Shown in pieces: positions 1-9,313 of a DNA stretch of 64,000 nt. This DNA is from Alkalicoccobacillus gibsonii (GTDB lineage Bacteria > Bacillota > Bacilli > Bacillales > Bacillaceae_D). The stretch covers positions 294,221-358,220 of the forward strand of contig NZ_JAEUZA010000001.1 in NCBI RefSeq assembly GCF_016798245.1, written 5' to 3'. A model generated the notes under the pieces. It was not told where the DNA came from and did no database searches. It saw only the letters and a list, made by a program, of their open reading frames with translations. The position numbers and the translations under genes were made by a program. Positions within the stretch are counted from its first letter, which is position 1. Each line of letters opens with the position of its first letter.

Positions 1-80
1 AACAAGAGTCCCTTATTCAGCGTAAAGCACAGATTGAGAAGAAATTGCAATTTGTACAGGAGGTATTAACAAATGTCTAA
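1..80 (+). CDS. trmK: C-terminal end of probable tRNA (adenine-N1)-methyltransferase TrmK (partial)
   Basis: An open frame enters from the left edge and ends at a TAA at 78-80. Only about 25 residues are visible, a charged helical tail ending in LTNV. Its stop overlaps the yqfO start at 73 by 8 bp, which suggests translational coupling. The TrmK assignment rests on the conserved trmK-yqfO order in Bacillaceae and not on catalytic residues, which lie outside the window. Confidence 0.6.
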   Translation, partial: QESLIQRKAQIEKKLQFVQEVLTNV

Positions 81-1194
81 CGCCTTAACAGGTCATGAAG
101 TGGTAAGAATCTTTGAAACATGGTCTCCACCATCCTTAGCTGTAGAAGGAGATCGAATTGGGTTGATGGTAGGGAGCCTTGATAACCAAGTTAACCGAAT
201 CGTAACAGCACTTGATGTGACAGAGGCTGTTCTTGATGAGGCTATAGAACACCAGGCTAACTTTATACTTGCGCATCACCCATTGTTATTCCGTCCGCTT
301 AAAACGATCGATTTACAAACGCCTCATGGACGAATTATTCATAAGGCACTGTCTCACGGGATCACCATTTATGCTGCCCACACTAATTTAGATATTGCTC
401 GCGGGGGAGTAAATGACATGCTTGCTGAGGCATTATCATTAACCAACGTAACTGTACTTGCAGAAACCTATGCTGAGGATCTAAAAAAGCTGGTTGTCTA
501 CGTTCCTAGAACACATGTGGACATTCTTCGGGAGGCATTAGGAGAAGCAGGAGCTGGGCATATAGGCGCTTATAGCCATTGTTCCTTTAATGCAGAGGGT
601 ATAGGATCGTTTAGACCTCTTAAAGGATCAAATCCGTACATAGGTGAAAGTGGTGTTCAAGAATTTGTGGAAGAAACAAAGATTGAAACGATTGTTCGCG
701 CATCACAGCTTTCGAACGTTGTGAGTGCAATGACCAAGGCTCATCCCTATGAAGAGGTAGCTTACGATGTCTATCCACTTGAGCAAAAAGGAGAAAGCTA
801 TGGACTTGGCCGGATTGGCGAGCTTTCCAGTCAAGTGACGTTAAGTGAGCTTGCTGAGTTGGTTAAAAAAGCATATGATGTTCCAACTCTACGTTTAATA
901 GGGAATCCAAGTAAGATAGTAAAACGTGTGGCTGTACTTGGTGGAGATGGGAACAAATATGTTCAAACGGCGATGAAAAAGGGAGCCGATGTGTTTATTA
1001 CTGGAGATATCTATTACCACACAGCAGTTGACGCAATAGAAGATGGTTTTTCTCTTTTGGATCCTGGCCATAATATTGAGAAGATCATGAAGAAAGGCGT
1101 CGCAAAGAAACTGAGTCACCTTCTTACGGAAGCAGGATACACTGTAGAAACAATCTCTTCTCAAATCAATACAGACCCTTACCAATACGTATAG
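73..1194 (+). CDS. yqfO: Nif3-like dinuclear metal centre protein YqfO
   Basis: A 373-residue Nif3/NIF3L1-family protein (also annotated GTP cyclohydrolase I type 2; physiological role unsettled). The metal-binding N-terminal half carries a HHPLLF motif near residue 67 and an HTNLD motif near residue 103. The C-terminal part carries GHNIE near residue 337, completing the bimetal site. Between them, roughly residues 125-230, lies the PII/CutA-like insertion typical of Bacillus YqfO. The start is the ATG at 73 behind AGGAGG at 58-63. It overlaps the upstream trmK end. A hairpin terminator follows directly. Confidence 0.93.
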   Translation: MSNALTGHEVVRIFETWSPPSLAVEGDRIGLMVGSLDNQVNRIVTALDVTEAVLDEAIEHQANFILAHHPLLFRPLKTIDLQTPHGRIIHKALSHGITIYAAHTNLDIARGGVNDMLAEALSLTNVTVLAETYAEDLKKLVVYVPRTHVDILREALGEAGAGHIGAYSHCSFNAEGIGSFRPLKGSNPYIGESGVQEFVEETKIETIVRASQLSNVVSAMTKAHPYEEVAYDVYPLEQKGESYGLGRIGELSSQVTLSELAELVKKAYDVPTLRLIGNPSKIVKRVAVLGGDGNKYVQTAMKKGADVFITGDIYYHTAVDAIEDGFSLLDPGHNIEKIMKKGVAKKLSHLLTEAGYTVETISSQINTDPYQYV

Positions 1195-1199
1195 AATAA

Positions 1200-1234
1200 A
1201 AAAAGATCGCCCACACTGGAGCGATCTTTTTTTA
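1200..1234. terminator. Rho-independent terminator between yqfO and ispH
   Basis: Stem GATCGC (1205-1210) pairs with GCGATC (1221-1226). It is extended by flanking A and T runs on both sides, so it can work for yqfO on the plus strand and for convergent ispH on the minus strand. Confidence 0.85.
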
Positions 1235-1237
1235 TTT

Positions 1238-2179
1238 TTATTTAACTTTTACTTTAGGTAAAAGCTTTTCAAGATTTACTGTTCGTTTAAGAGGCCATGT
1301 CGTAGGATCATTCTGGTCAAACTGAGTAAGGTAGTTAATAACCTCTTTTGTTATAGGTGTTGGTGTAGAAGCGCCAGATGTAACCCCAACGACTTCAACT
1401 CCTTTTAACCATTCCAAATCGAGCTCTGTAATATCACCAATTCGATATGCAGTCGTTCCTGCAATTTGTTCGGAAACTTGAGCTAGTCGGTTTGAGTTAT
1501 TGCTTTTTGGATCTCCAACCACAACAACGAGGTCACATTCCTTAGCTTGTTCTGCAACTGCTTCTTGACGAACTTGAGTAGCAAGGCAGATTTCATTATG
1601 AATTTCCGCGTGTGGGTAAAGCTCCATTGCGCGTTTCATAATGTCTGATACATCCCACTGACTCATGGTGGTTTGGTTTGTAATAATAATCTTATCTGTT
1701 GTTAAGTTAAGGCTCTCAACGTCCGCTGTATTCTCAACAAGATGAACAGCTTCTGGTGCGACTCCTATTGCGCCTTCAGGCTCAGGGTGACCTTTTTTTC
1801 CTGCATAGATGAATTCATAGCCTTCGCTATGCTTGTCTCTAATTAAATCATGTGTTCTAGTCACGTCTGGGCATGTTGCGTCAACAACGGTTAACCCTTT
1901 TTCTTTTGCAAGAGTACGAACTTCAGGTGATACTCCATGTGCAGTGAAAATAACCGTTCCCTTATCAATTTCTTTTAAGATATCAAGACGGTTAGGTCCA
2001 TCTAAAGAAATGATTCCATCTGTTTCAAATGCATCTGTAACGTGTTGATTATGAACAATTTGTCCAAGTATATAAACCGGACGTGGTAGATCTAGGTTTT
2101 GCGCTGCCTGTCTCGCTAAAACCATTGCGTCTACAACGCCATAGCAATAACCGCGTGGCGAGATCTTTTTTACATTCAT
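1238..2179 (-). CDS. ispH: 4-hydroxy-3-methylbut-2-enyl diphosphate reductase (IspH/LytB)
   Basis: Last enzyme of the MEP isoprenoid pathway; it reduces HMBPP to IPP and DMAPP using a [4Fe-4S] cluster. The three cluster cysteines sit in SPRGYCYGV near the N-terminus, DATCPDVT near residue 105 and NEICLATQ near residue 194. The reading frame is open upstream, but the start at 2179 gives the family-typical [10 protein letters not shown] beginning and has AGGAGGA at 2188-2194 with a spacing of 8. The product is 313 residues. IspG of the same pathway is at 12.0-13.2 kb, as in B. subtilis. Confidence 0.96.
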   Translation of the reverse strand: MNVKKISPRGYCYGVVDAMVLARQAAQNLDLPRPVYILGQIVHNQHVTDAFETDGIISLDGPNRLDILKEIDKGTVIFTAHGVSPEVRTLAKEKGLTVVDATCPDVTRTHDLIRDKHSEGYEFIYAGKKGHPEPEGAIGVAPEAVHLVENTADVESLNLTTDKIIITNQTTMSQWDVSDIMKRAMELYPHAEIHNEICLATQVRQEAVAEQAKECDLVVVVGDPKSNNSNRLAQVSEQIAGTTAYRIGDITELDLEWLKGVEVVGVTSGASTPTPITKEVINYLTQFDQNDPTTWPLKRTVNLEKLLPKVKVK

Positions 2180-2283
2180 GTAACTTGTCCTCCTATAGAA
2201 AAGCTTCCCAACCAAACAAAAGGTGAGAAGCAGTCTGATACCATCATTGTAATGGAGATGGAGGTCGTTGACAATCGTTGTGC

Positions 2284-2772
2284 TTATGACAATTCAAGCA
2301 AATTGTTATCAATAAACTCATAAGCCTGTTCTTCAGACATATTGTTTACGAGAACAAGTTCACTCGCAATCATCTGTTTTGCCTTTTGAAGGTGGTTTCG
2401 ATCTTGTATATGAAGACCGTTTGAACGACCAGCCTGTTTCTTAGAAAGGGAAGAAATTAGTTGAGCTGCATCAAAAATGCTGCCGCTCTTTAACAGATTT
2501 TCCGTTTCTTTTGAAAAGTGGCTAGTAGAAGGTGGAAGCTCAGGTCCGTTTTTCAATGCTTCAATTACATTGTCTAATTCATCTTGCTCAATGACTTTAC
2601 GCAAGCCTGAATTATCAATTTTACTCTCAGGGAGCATTAATTTCACATCTACTAGTGGGAAATGAAGAACAAAATAAGAGTGGGTTTCACCTAAAACGTC
2701 TTTCTCTTCAATGTCTCGTATTGTTCCAGCCCCATGATAAGGATAAACAACATGATCACCGACTTTAAACAT
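2284..2772 (-). CDS. CarD-like transcription factor
   Basis: A 162-residue protein with an N-terminal CarD/TRCF RNA-polymerase-interacting domain (about residues 1-60: [18 protein letters not shown], then FVLHFP and LMLPESKI) and a helical C-terminal domain ending in [14 protein letters not shown]. CarD proteins bind the RNA polymerase beta subunit and alter promoter open-complex stability. Two in-frame ATG codons lie 6 bp apart. The GGAGGA motif abuts the first and is 6 nt from the second, so 2772 is preferred. It may be cotranscribed with ispH downstream. Confidence 0.88.
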   Translation of the reverse strand: MFKVGDHVVYPYHGAGTIRDIEEKDVLGETHSYFVLHFPLVDVKLMLPESKIDNSGLRKVIEQDELDNVIEALKNGPELPPSTSHFSKETENLLKSGSIFDAAQLISSLSKKQAGRSNGLHIQDRNHLQKAKQMIASELVLVNNMSEEQAYEFIDNNLLELS

Positions 2773-2872
2773 GAGCATTCCTCCATTCGAGTTGTCAGTA
2801 TTTAGTATAACACAAATGGAGCAAAATTTGAAATTATACTATTCCACTATAAAGCTTGTCAACTATTTAATT

Positions 2873-2902
2873 AAAAATCACGAGTATTTTCTCGTGATTT
2901 TA
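2873..2902 (-). terminator. Terminator after yqfQ
   Basis: AAAATCACGAG (2874-2884) pairs with CTCGTGATTTT (2891-2901) around a 6-nt loop. A T run follows on the minus strand, directly downstream of the yqfQ stop at 2904. Confidence 0.85.
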
Positions 2903-2903
2903 A

Positions 2904-3521
2904 TCAAACATATAATTTAGGAGCGGGTGGGCCACCTACGGGCCTCGCAACAGACTGAATCGTTGCTAGCTGTGGTTGGATAGGTACATTTACTTGTGGA
3001 GATAATGCCTCAGGAGACATCGTTTCTGGAGTGAGGCTAGTTTCTTGCTCGTTTTGAATGGGTATGTTCGGTGAAGTTATTTCATTAGTAACTTCTTCTG
3101 TATCTGAGCTTGATTGACTGCGCATGATTCTCCATAAAGCAGGGGCATTGCGAATAATCGGTCCGTATTGTTGTACCATTGGCATGACTTGTTGAGTAAT
3201 TCCCATGATACGTTGTGTGTTTTGAAGGATCGAAGTGAAATTAATGCCTGAAAGAAAGCTACCACCACTGGCACCTGCTGTAGGAAATGCTGCTCCGCTC
3301 ACTGCACTAGCCCCACCACCGCCGCCAAACAGTCTTGCAAGTAAACCGACTCTACCTCCCGCACCTTGCATGAAACCTGATGCAGCTTGGGGTCCTGGGC
3401 CACCGAGAAAGGCTGATGGAGGAACCATCCCGGCTCCGGGGCCAGGTCCGAACATAAAAGGACTTCTAGCTAACGGTTGAATTGGTGTTGGACCAGCTGG
3501 AGGTCCAAATATTCGTTGCAT
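2904..3521 (-). CDS. yqfQ: YqfQ/VrrA-like low-complexity protein
   Basis: A 205-residue protein. Its first third is rich in Gly, Pro and Ala and includes a GGGGG run near residue 70. The middle segment (about residues 95-135) is more hydrophobic and helical and contains a YGPIIRNAPALWRIMR stretch. The tail is rich in Pro, Gln and Ser. This layout and the position between ispH and cshB match the B. subtilis yqfQ / B. anthracis vrrA locus. The molecular role is unknown; spore or surface association has been suggested for the family. The low-complexity half is poorly conserved. Confidence 0.7.
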   Translation of the reverse strand: MQRIFGPPAGPTPIQPLARSPFMFGPGPGAGMVPPSAFLGGPGPQAASGFMQGAGGRVGLLARLFGGGGGASAVSGAAFPTAGASGGSFLSGINFTSILQNTQRIMGITQQVMPMVQQYGPIIRNAPALWRIMRSQSSSDTEEVTNEITSPNIPIQNEQETSLTPETMSPEALSPQVNVPIQPQLATIQSVARPVGGPPAPKLYV

Positions 3522-3677
3522 GGTCGTTCTCCCTTCAATATATGTCCATTTACTTGTTTATATGCAAAATGAATACGTGATGTGAGCCCGGATTTCCGAA
3601 GTACGTCGTGTTTGGTGTCATTCTGTGGTAAAATAAGCTACTGTAAATACCTAAAGTTCAGAGAGTAGGAAATAAAC

Positions 3678-4997
3678 ATGATTTCAGAGAATTTCAAACG
3701 GTTTGGACTTCAACCGTTTTTATTAGACGCACTTGATGCACAAGGCTTTAAAAAGCCTACGGAAATACAGGAACGACTAATTCCTGCAATTATTAATGGC
3801 AAGGATGTCATTGGACAATCGCAAACAGGAACAGGAAAAACATTGTCGTTTCTACTTCCAATCTTACAAGTGATTAAACCAGAGCAACAAGAAGTACAAG
3901 CGATTATTACAGCGCCAACTAGAGAACTTGCCACTCAATTATTTGATGAGCTTAAGTTGCTTCTTGAGCACGTTTCAGAAGAGCAACCCATTGTTAGTCA
4001 ATTGCTTGTTGGTGGAACAGATAAAAGTCGTGCGATTGATCGACTCAAAACCCAGCCTCATATTGTTGTAGGGACGGCTGGAAGAATTTCAGATCTTATT
4101 AATGACCAAGCGTTAAAAGCATACTCTGCAACGATTTTAGTTGTAGATGAAGCAGATCAAATGCTTGATATGGGCTTTATTGATGATGTGGACCGTACGG
4201 CGTCCCGAATGGCCGAGGAGCTTCAAATGCTTGTCTTTTCAGCGACCATTCCTGAGAAGCTTCAACCGTTTTTAAAGAAATATATGAATGATCCAAGACA
4301 TGTGAAGGTTGAGCCTGAGCACGCAACGGCTACATTAATTGAACACAAGCTTCTTCCTCTTAAGCATCGTGATCGACTAAAGGTAGTAGTGGAAATTGCC
4401 GAGTCAATTAATCCATTTCTTGCTGTTATCTTCACGAACACTAAGGATGAGGCAGATGAAGTTTCACAAGCCTTACTTGATGCTGGATTAAACGCTGAAC
4501 GAATCCATGGCGGACTCCAACCGAGAGAACGTAAACAAATCATGAAGCAAGTTCGTGACATGAAGATTCAATACCTTGTAGCAACAGATCTCGCAGCGAG
4601 AGGTATTGATATTAAAGGAATTACTCATGTGATCAACTATAACCTGCCAAAAGACTTAGACTTTTACGTTCATCGGACAGGTCGTACAGCGCGTGCAGGG
4701 ATGAGTGGTGACGCAATTACATTATATGCTCAAACAGATCAACAAGCGATTGAGCGTTTAGTGAAAAAAGGAATTACCTTTACGTATGTTGACCTTAAAA
4801 AAGGTGAGTGGATTAAGCTTGAGAAGCCACCACTTGGTCTTGGACGTTCACAACATCGTAAGTCTGATTCATCTGGTTCAAAAAAAGCAGTGGCAAAACC
4901 GAAAAAAGTAAAGCCTGCGTATAAGAAAAAAGCGAGATATCGTGCAGCAAAAGAAGAACAAAGACAACGCAGAATTAAGGGACGCTCAAAAGGATAA
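3678..4997 (+). CDS. cshB: DEAD-box ATP-dependent RNA helicase CshB
   Basis: A 439-residue superfamily 2 helicase with the expected motifs in order: Q motif around residue 27 (TEIQERLIPAI), motif I SQTGTGKT, Ia PTRELA, II DEADQMLDMG (DEAD box), III SAT, and VI HRTGRTARAG near residue 335. The last 70 residues are very Lys/Arg-rich, as expected for an RNA-binding tail. CshB proteins help cold-shock RNA remodelling and ribosome or mRNA turnover. The gene order cshB-nfo-yqfT is as in B. subtilis. Confidence 0.94.
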   Translation: MISENFKRFGLQPFLLDALDAQGFKKPTEIQERLIPAIINGKDVIGQSQTGTGKTLSFLLPILQVIKPEQQEVQAIITAPTRELATQLFDELKLLLEHVSEEQPIVSQLLVGGTDKSRAIDRLKTQPHIVVGTAGRISDLINDQALKAYSATILVVDEADQMLDMGFIDDVDRTASRMAEELQMLVFSATIPEKLQPFLKKYMNDPRHVKVEPEHATATLIEHKLLPLKHRDRLKVVVEIAESINPFLAVIFTNTKDEADEVSQALLDAGLNAERIHGGLQPRERKQIMKQVRDMKIQYLVATDLAARGIDIKGITHVINYNLPKDLDFYVHRTGRTARAGMSGDAITLYAQTDQQAIERLVKKGITFTYVDLKKGEWIKLEKPPLGLGRSQHRKSDSSGSKKAVAKPKKVKPAYKKKARYRAAKEEQRQRRIKGRSKG

Positions 4998-5020
4998 TGA
5001 TTGATTAACGAGGTGGAATG

Positions 5021-5914
5021 ATGACATTAAAGATCGGTTCACATGTTTCAATGAGTGGAAGCAAGATGCTACTTGGAGCAAGTGAGGAAGCAGCTAGTTA
5101 TGGTGCAAATACCTTTATGATCTATACAGGAGCGCCACAAAACACGAGGCGTAAAGCGATTGAAGATTTAAATATTGAAGCGGGTCAGGAGCATATGAAG
5201 GCTCACGGTATGTCTGATATTGTGGTCCATGCACCGTACATCATTAATATTGGAAATACAGAAAAACCGGCGACATACCAATTAGGTGTAGACTTTCTTC
5301 AATCTGAAATTGCTCGTACAGAAGCGCTTGGAGCAAAACAAATTGTTTTGCATCCGGGTGCACATGTAGGAGCAGGTGCAGAAAAGGGAATCGAGCAAAT
5401 CATTAGAGGTCTGAATGAAGTGCTTGAAGTGAAAAATGATGTTCAGATTGCTCTTGAAACAATGGCTGGTAAAGGGACAGAATGCGGTCGTAGCTTTGAA
5501 GAGCTTGCTGCCATCATTGATGGCGTAACGCATAATGAGCGTTTATCCGTCTGCTTTGACACATGCCATACGCATGATGCCGGTTATAATTTGATCGAGG
5601 ATTTTGACGGAGTGCTTAACCAATTTGATAAAATTGTAGGAGTCGACCGTATTAAAGTCCTTCATATTAATGATAGTAAAAATGTTCAAGGTGCACGAAA
5701 AGACAGACATGCAAATATTGGCTTTGGCCATATTGGGTTTGACACACTTCATTACATTGTTACACATGATCAATTAGCGACTGTACCAAAAATCCTTGAG
5801 ACACCTTATGTTGGAGAGGATAAGAAAGATAAGAGACCTCCTTATAAGCATGAAATTTCGATGCTAAAAGAAGGCCAGTTTGATGAGGGATTACTTGAGA
5901 AGATTATGAATTAA
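5021..5914 (+). CDS. nfo: Endonuclease IV (Nfo), AP endonuclease
   Basis: A 297-residue zinc-dependent AP endonuclease of the Xyl-isomerase-like TIM barrel family, acting in base-excision repair. Metal-ligand motifs are visible: GSHVSMSG at the N-terminus, [31 protein letters not shown] near residue 180, LHINDSK and a terminal ETPY motif. Two adjacent ATG codons occur at 5018 and 5021. The AGGTGG at 5011-5016 is better spaced for 5021, but 5018 is possible. It lies 20 nt downstream of cshB and is likely in the same operon. Confidence 0.95.
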   Translation: MTLKIGSHVSMSGSKMLLGASEEAASYGANTFMIYTGAPQNTRRKAIEDLNIEAGQEHMKAHGMSDIVVHAPYIINIGNTEKPATYQLGVDFLQSEIARTEALGAKQIVLHPGAHVGAGAEKGIEQIIRGLNEVLEVKNDVQIALETMAGKGTECGRSFEELAAIIDGVTHNERLSVCFDTCHTHDAGYNLIEDFDGVLNQFDKIVGVDRIKVLHINDSKNVQGARKDRHANIGFGHIGFDTLHYIVTHDQLATVPKILETPYVGEDKKDKRPPYKHEISMLKEGQFDEGLLEKIMN

Positions 5915-5919
5915 ATACA

Positions 5920-6186
5920 TTATGGGAGCAGATGGCTATATTGCTTAAGAAGTTGCTCAATCGTGTTCGCAACATGGCTATCTGTTTCTGTTTGTAGTTT
6001 ATGAATGAGTCTTTCTACTTGAGCCGCATTCCCTACATCAATTTTCTCTGTTTTTAAGATTGATACAACTTGCTCTGCTTGTTGATTTGTAAGTGAAATA
6101 TTGTTTTTGTCAGCTTGTTTAATTAATTCAGGAACGGTTAACGAATTAATTTTTTGATTAATTAATTGTTGAATAAAAACGTTCAT
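5920..6186 (-). CDS. yqfT: YqfT, DUF2624 family protein
   Basis: An 88-residue, all-helical small protein convergent with nfo (5-nt gap). The sequence MNVFIQQLINQKINSLTVPE, followed by NISLTNQQAEQVVSIL, matches the DUF2624/YqfT family. Function is unknown. The frame opens further upstream, but GGAGGGG lies just before the ATG at 6186 and upstream in-frame residues would be translated from inside that ribosome-binding site, so 6186 is chosen. Confidence 0.85.
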   Translation of the reverse strand: MNVFIQQLINQKINSLTVPELIKQADKNNISLTNQQAEQVVSILKTEKIDVGNAAQVERLIHKLQTETDSHVANTIEQLLKQYSHLLP

Positions 6187-6369
6187 GTGTACCCCTCCCA
6201 AGACTTTTGCCTATCTATTTATACCTATGAAGAGCGGAAGATTTTGTGCAGAAAAAAAGGAAATACGTAGCAAATAACGAATACGTTTAATATCTGTAAG
6301 TCCTGAGTAAAAGACATTTTGACTTTAGTTGGATGTCAGAGCACTCGATAAATTAAAGGAGGGGCTACT

Positions 6370-7515
6370 ATGTTTGATCATCAACAAGATAACAAATCAG
6401 CCTCTGAAAAAGGGAGCCGTAGTATGACGACTAATTCCAGCTCAGCACTGAATTCAGCCTTCGCCTTACCAACAGCACATTATTCTCAGAACCTACCACA
6501 TAGACCATACATAGAAGATTTGGGATTCCCTTTCCTTAAAATGGACTGCCAATATAACGTACTTGGTTGGAATCAAGCGTTTATCAAAACATGTCAAATT
6601 GATGAACGAGAACTTGAAAACGCCTCCTTTCTAGATTTAAGTGAAGACTATCACGTGTTAAAGCTGGCTAAAGAAGTGATGGCTGTTACAACACTAACAA
6701 TGAGGGTGGAGGAACAATTATATGAGGACGAAGATACATTAATACGGGTTTGTGTCTTTCCGTATTCGTACTTCAATTGCCAATATATTGTCTTTGAGGA
6801 CCTTTCATACCAAAAAAAGTTTGAACATTTGTTAACCTTTCATCATCAGATGGAGGCGGTTTCCCATATTGCAGCAGGAGTAGCGCATGAATTACGCAAT
6901 CCACTGTCCGTTATTAAAGGGTTTCTTCAGCTGGCTAAGCTTACGGACGATTTTCATAAGTATTACGATACGATTTTATCTGAGTTAAACCGAATGAATT
7001 TAATCATCGAAGATTTCCTATCCGTATCAAGGAAAAAGATGACCAGAAGCTGGCAATCTCCTAATCAAATCATTGAATCACTCGTACAAATTTTAAAGTC
7101 TGAGTGTTTGCTGCACGATGTGAGTCTTGATCTTCAATTAACAGCAACAAAATACAATGTAACGGTTCATGTAAATGAATCGATGATTAAGCAAGTCATT
7201 TTAAATCTTTTACGAAATTCGGTAGAAGCATATGGCTCATCTAACCTTAATCGACGGTTTATTGTTAAAACAGAAGTAGAAGATGAGAAGTTTCTTCTGA
7301 CTCTTAAGGACAACGGAAAAGGAATGCCCGATGAGGTATTAAATCAATTAGGCAAGCCGTTTTTCACAACCAAAGAAAAAGGAAATGGGATTGGAATACC
7401 ACTTTGTAAAAAGATTATTGAAGATCATGGTGGGACCTTTACCATTACGAGCGAATACAATGTCGGGACAGAAGTGAGAATTTCACTACCACTTGAAGAA
7501 TCTGCAACTGGATAA
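6370..7515 (+). CDS. Orphan sensor histidine kinase, sporulation-kinase-like
   Basis: A 381-residue cytoplasmic kinase without membrane segments. A PAS-like domain lies around residues 45-150 (FPFLKMDCQYNVLGWNQAF). A HisKA dimerisation domain follows with the phosphoacceptor in AAGVAHELRNPLSVIKGFLQ (His173). A HATPase_c domain has N-box LNLLRNSVEA and G-boxes DNGKGMP and GNGIGIPLCKKI. The H-box closely resembles KinA-KinE of the sporulation phosphorelay. No response regulator is adjacent, also typical of phosphorelay kinases. The RBS AAAGGAGGGG precedes the ATG; a second ATG at codon 18 also has a purine-rich leader. The specific target is inference. Confidence 0.85.
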   Translation: MFDHQQDNKSASEKGSRSMTTNSSSALNSAFALPTAHYSQNLPHRPYIEDLGFPFLKMDCQYNVLGWNQAFIKTCQIDERELENASFLDLSEDYHVLKLAKEVMAVTTLTMRVEEQLYEDEDTLIRVCVFPYSYFNCQYIVFEDLSYQKKFEHLLTFHHQMEAVSHIAAGVAHELRNPLSVIKGFLQLAKLTDDFHKYYDTILSELNRMNLIIEDFLSVSRKKMTRSWQSPNQIIESLVQILKSECLLHDVSLDLQLTATKYNVTVHVNESMIKQVILNLLRNSVEAYGSSNLNRRFIVKTEVEDEKFLLTLKDNGKGMPDEVLNQLGKPFFTTKEKGNGIGIPLCKKIIEDHGGTFTITSEYNVGTEVRISLPLEESATG

Positions 7516-7656
7516 TATGTCCTCAGTAGGAAACAACAATTAGTAGCTGGGCTAAATCGTTTCGTGATACACTCATTAGCGCAAAACGCGTTTAAAAACA
7601 ATAACTTAGGGAATCCACTAGTTGGAGTCTATGTTATGAAAAAGGAGTGTTGACGA

Positions 7657-8349
7657 ATGTTACGACGTTTTTTAGTTGGAAGTTTAGTCGCAATCATGAT
7701 GCTAGCCGGTTATTTTGCATTTGAAGCCAACAGCTTAAAGCAAGCTGTTAAAGATAAAGAGAATGAACTAACTCGTCTTGAAATTGAAAAGGATGGGTTA
7801 GAGCTTTCGAGTAATACAGAACTCTCAGAATCAAGTGCACCTAGTTACTCACAATGGATTCAATCAAGTGAATTGGCTGAGCAACTATACAAAGAGAGTG
7901 AAGGTCGCTTTAAGCGAGAGTGGGGTTTATTTCTAGGAGAGATTACTCAACAAAAGGGAATGGATCCTTATATCGTGTACGAGCTTCTTAAAGTTGAAAC
8001 AGGAGGAAGCTTTGATCCAACCGTAGTAGGTCCGGAAACAAGATTTGGTGTGGCTTACGGAATGGGACAATTTATGACGAACACGGCGCCCTGGATTGCG
8101 GACAGAGCAAACCTTGAATACAAACAAGAGTATTTGTTTGAGCCTCTGTATTCAATCCAGTTATCTGTGGAATATTTAGATTATTTATATGAAGAATACG
8201 AAGACTGGGACTATGCGTTAACCGCTTATAACCGTGGAATGACGGGCTTAAAGAAATACGTTGAAAAGAACGGCCATGCTAAGAGCGAATATGCTGTGAC
8301 GATACAGCAAGGCGTTTTGCAGCATGATGCCATAGCATTTAACCAATAA
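7657..8349 (+). CDS. Membrane-anchored lytic transglycosylase (SLT domain)
   Basis: A 230-residue protein with one N-terminal membrane segment (about residues 5-25), a short coiled coil (about 28-50) and an extracytoplasmic SLT domain (about 95-215). Family motifs are visible: the catalytic Glu in ELLKVETGGSFDP, the AYGMGQFM loop and ALTAYNRG near the end. It would cleave the MurNAc-GlcNAc bond of peptidoglycan with 1,6-anhydro product formation. The ATG at 7657 follows AAAAGGAG. A strong terminator follows, so it looks monocistronic. Confidence 0.88.
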   Translation: MLRRFLVGSLVAIMMLAGYFAFEANSLKQAVKDKENELTRLEIEKDGLELSSNTELSESSAPSYSQWIQSSELAEQLYKESEGRFKREWGLFLGEITQQKGMDPYIVYELLKVETGGSFDPTVVGPETRFGVAYGMGQFMTNTAPWIADRANLEYKQEYLFEPLYSIQLSVEYLDYLYEEYEDWDYALTAYNRGMTGLKKYVEKNGHAKSEYAVTIQQGVLQHDAIAFNQ

Positions 8350-8365
8350 TAGAGTAATAAAACGA

Positions 8366-8410
8366 GAAAACCGGATGAGCCTCTGTGAGGATTCACCCGG
8401 TTTTCTTTTG
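8366..8410 (+). terminator. Terminator after transglycosylase gene
   Basis: GAAAACCGG (8366-8374) pairs with CCGGTTTTC (8397-8405), with extra pairing GATGAG near the loop, and is followed by TTTTG. Confidence 0.88.
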
Positions 8411-8471
8411 TTAGCTACTCTACGATGAATTCTTGTGATCTGGGTAATTTCTAAGAAATAATCTCCTTGGG

Positions 8472-8531
8472 TGGACAGATGGATAAAAAGCTTTATAATA
8501 GGGTAAGTCAAATAAATCGTAATCATTCTTA
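8472..8531 (+). promoter_or_regulatory. Promoter and Zur-box-like operator of the znuCB-zur operon
   Basis: A sigma-A promoter reads TGGACA (8472-8477), 16 bp, TATAAT (8494-8499). Just downstream, at 8517-8531, is TCGTAATCATTCTTA. Its left half matches the Bacillus Zur box (TCGTAATNATTACGA) exactly; the right half is degenerate. Position +11 to +25 would suit repression by zinc-loaded Zur, whose gene ends this operon. Confidence 0.7.
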
Positions 8532-8569
8532 AGAGATGGTTGAATACACACGAAAAGGAGAGATCGTCT

Positions 8570-9313
8570 TTGTCCAACCAGACGATTTTAGCGGAACTAA
8601 AAAAAGTACATTTTTATTATGATCATCGGCACGTGTTAGAGAATGTGTCTCTTAAGCTTGAAAAGGGGTCATTTCTTGGTCTAGTAGGCCCAAATGGATC
8701 AGGAAAGTCTACACTTATCAGGTTGCTACTCGGGCTCATTAAACCGGTCCAAGGAGAGGTTGAAATCTTTGGTGAACGTGTGAGTCAATTTCAAAGATGG
8801 GATAAGGTTGGTTTTGTATCACAGAAAGCAAGTAGCTTTAACTCAGGTTTTCCGGCTACTGTATTTGAAGTTGTATCCATGGGCTTGTGCGGAAAGCTAG
8901 GTTTGTTTCGTTTTATGACAAAGAAAGATAAGCAAAAGGTTCATGAAGCGATTTCCCAAGTAGGCATGCAGGAATACACTAAACAAAACATTGGTGAACT
9001 GTCAGGTGGTCAGCAGCAGCGCGTGTTTATCGCAAGAGCCCTAGTAAGTGAACCTGAGCTCCTCATCCTAGATGAGCCAACTGTTGGAGTAGACGTGGCT
9101 AGTGTACAAACATTCTACGAGCTCCTAAAAACGTTAAATGAAGAAAAAGGCTTAACCCTTCTCTTAATTACGCACGATACAGGTGTGATGACTAAATATG
9201 TAACAGAGGTAGCATGTCTTAACCAGTCGATTCACTTTCATAAGCCAATTGACTTTGAAAAAAATCAAGATTTACTACACGTTTATCGAGTGAATGAGGA
9301 AGTGCACGTATGA
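8570..9313 (+). CDS. znuC: Zinc ABC transporter ATP-binding protein
   Basis: A 247-residue ABC ATPase with Walker A GPNGSGKST, signature LSGGQQQR and Walker B LLILDEPT in the expected order. It energises high-affinity zinc import with ZnuB. Two in-frame TTG codons exist. The one at 8570 has AAGGAG at 8555-8560 (spacing 9) and is preferred over 8540. The stop overlaps the znuB start in an ATGA. No zinc-binding lipoprotein gene (znuA) is adjacent, so that subunit must be encoded elsewhere. Confidence 0.9.
   Translation: MSNQTILAELKKVHFYYDHRHVLENVSLKLEKGSFLGLVGPNGSGKSTLIRLLLGLIKPVQGEVEIFGERVSQFQRWDKVGFVSQKASSFNSGFPATVFEVVSMGLCGKLGLFRFMTKKDKQKVHEAISQVGMQEYTKQNIGELSGGQQQRVFIARALVSEPELLILDEPTVGVDVASVQTFYELLKTLNEEKGLTLLLITHDTGVMTKYVTEVACLNQSIHFHKPIDFEKNQDLLHVYRVNEEVHV

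Noticed and set aside
3235-3480. Plus-strand Pro/Ala-rich frame opposite yqfQ
   Set aside because: It is a shadow of the Gly/Pro-rich yqfQ coding sequence with no ribosome-binding site.
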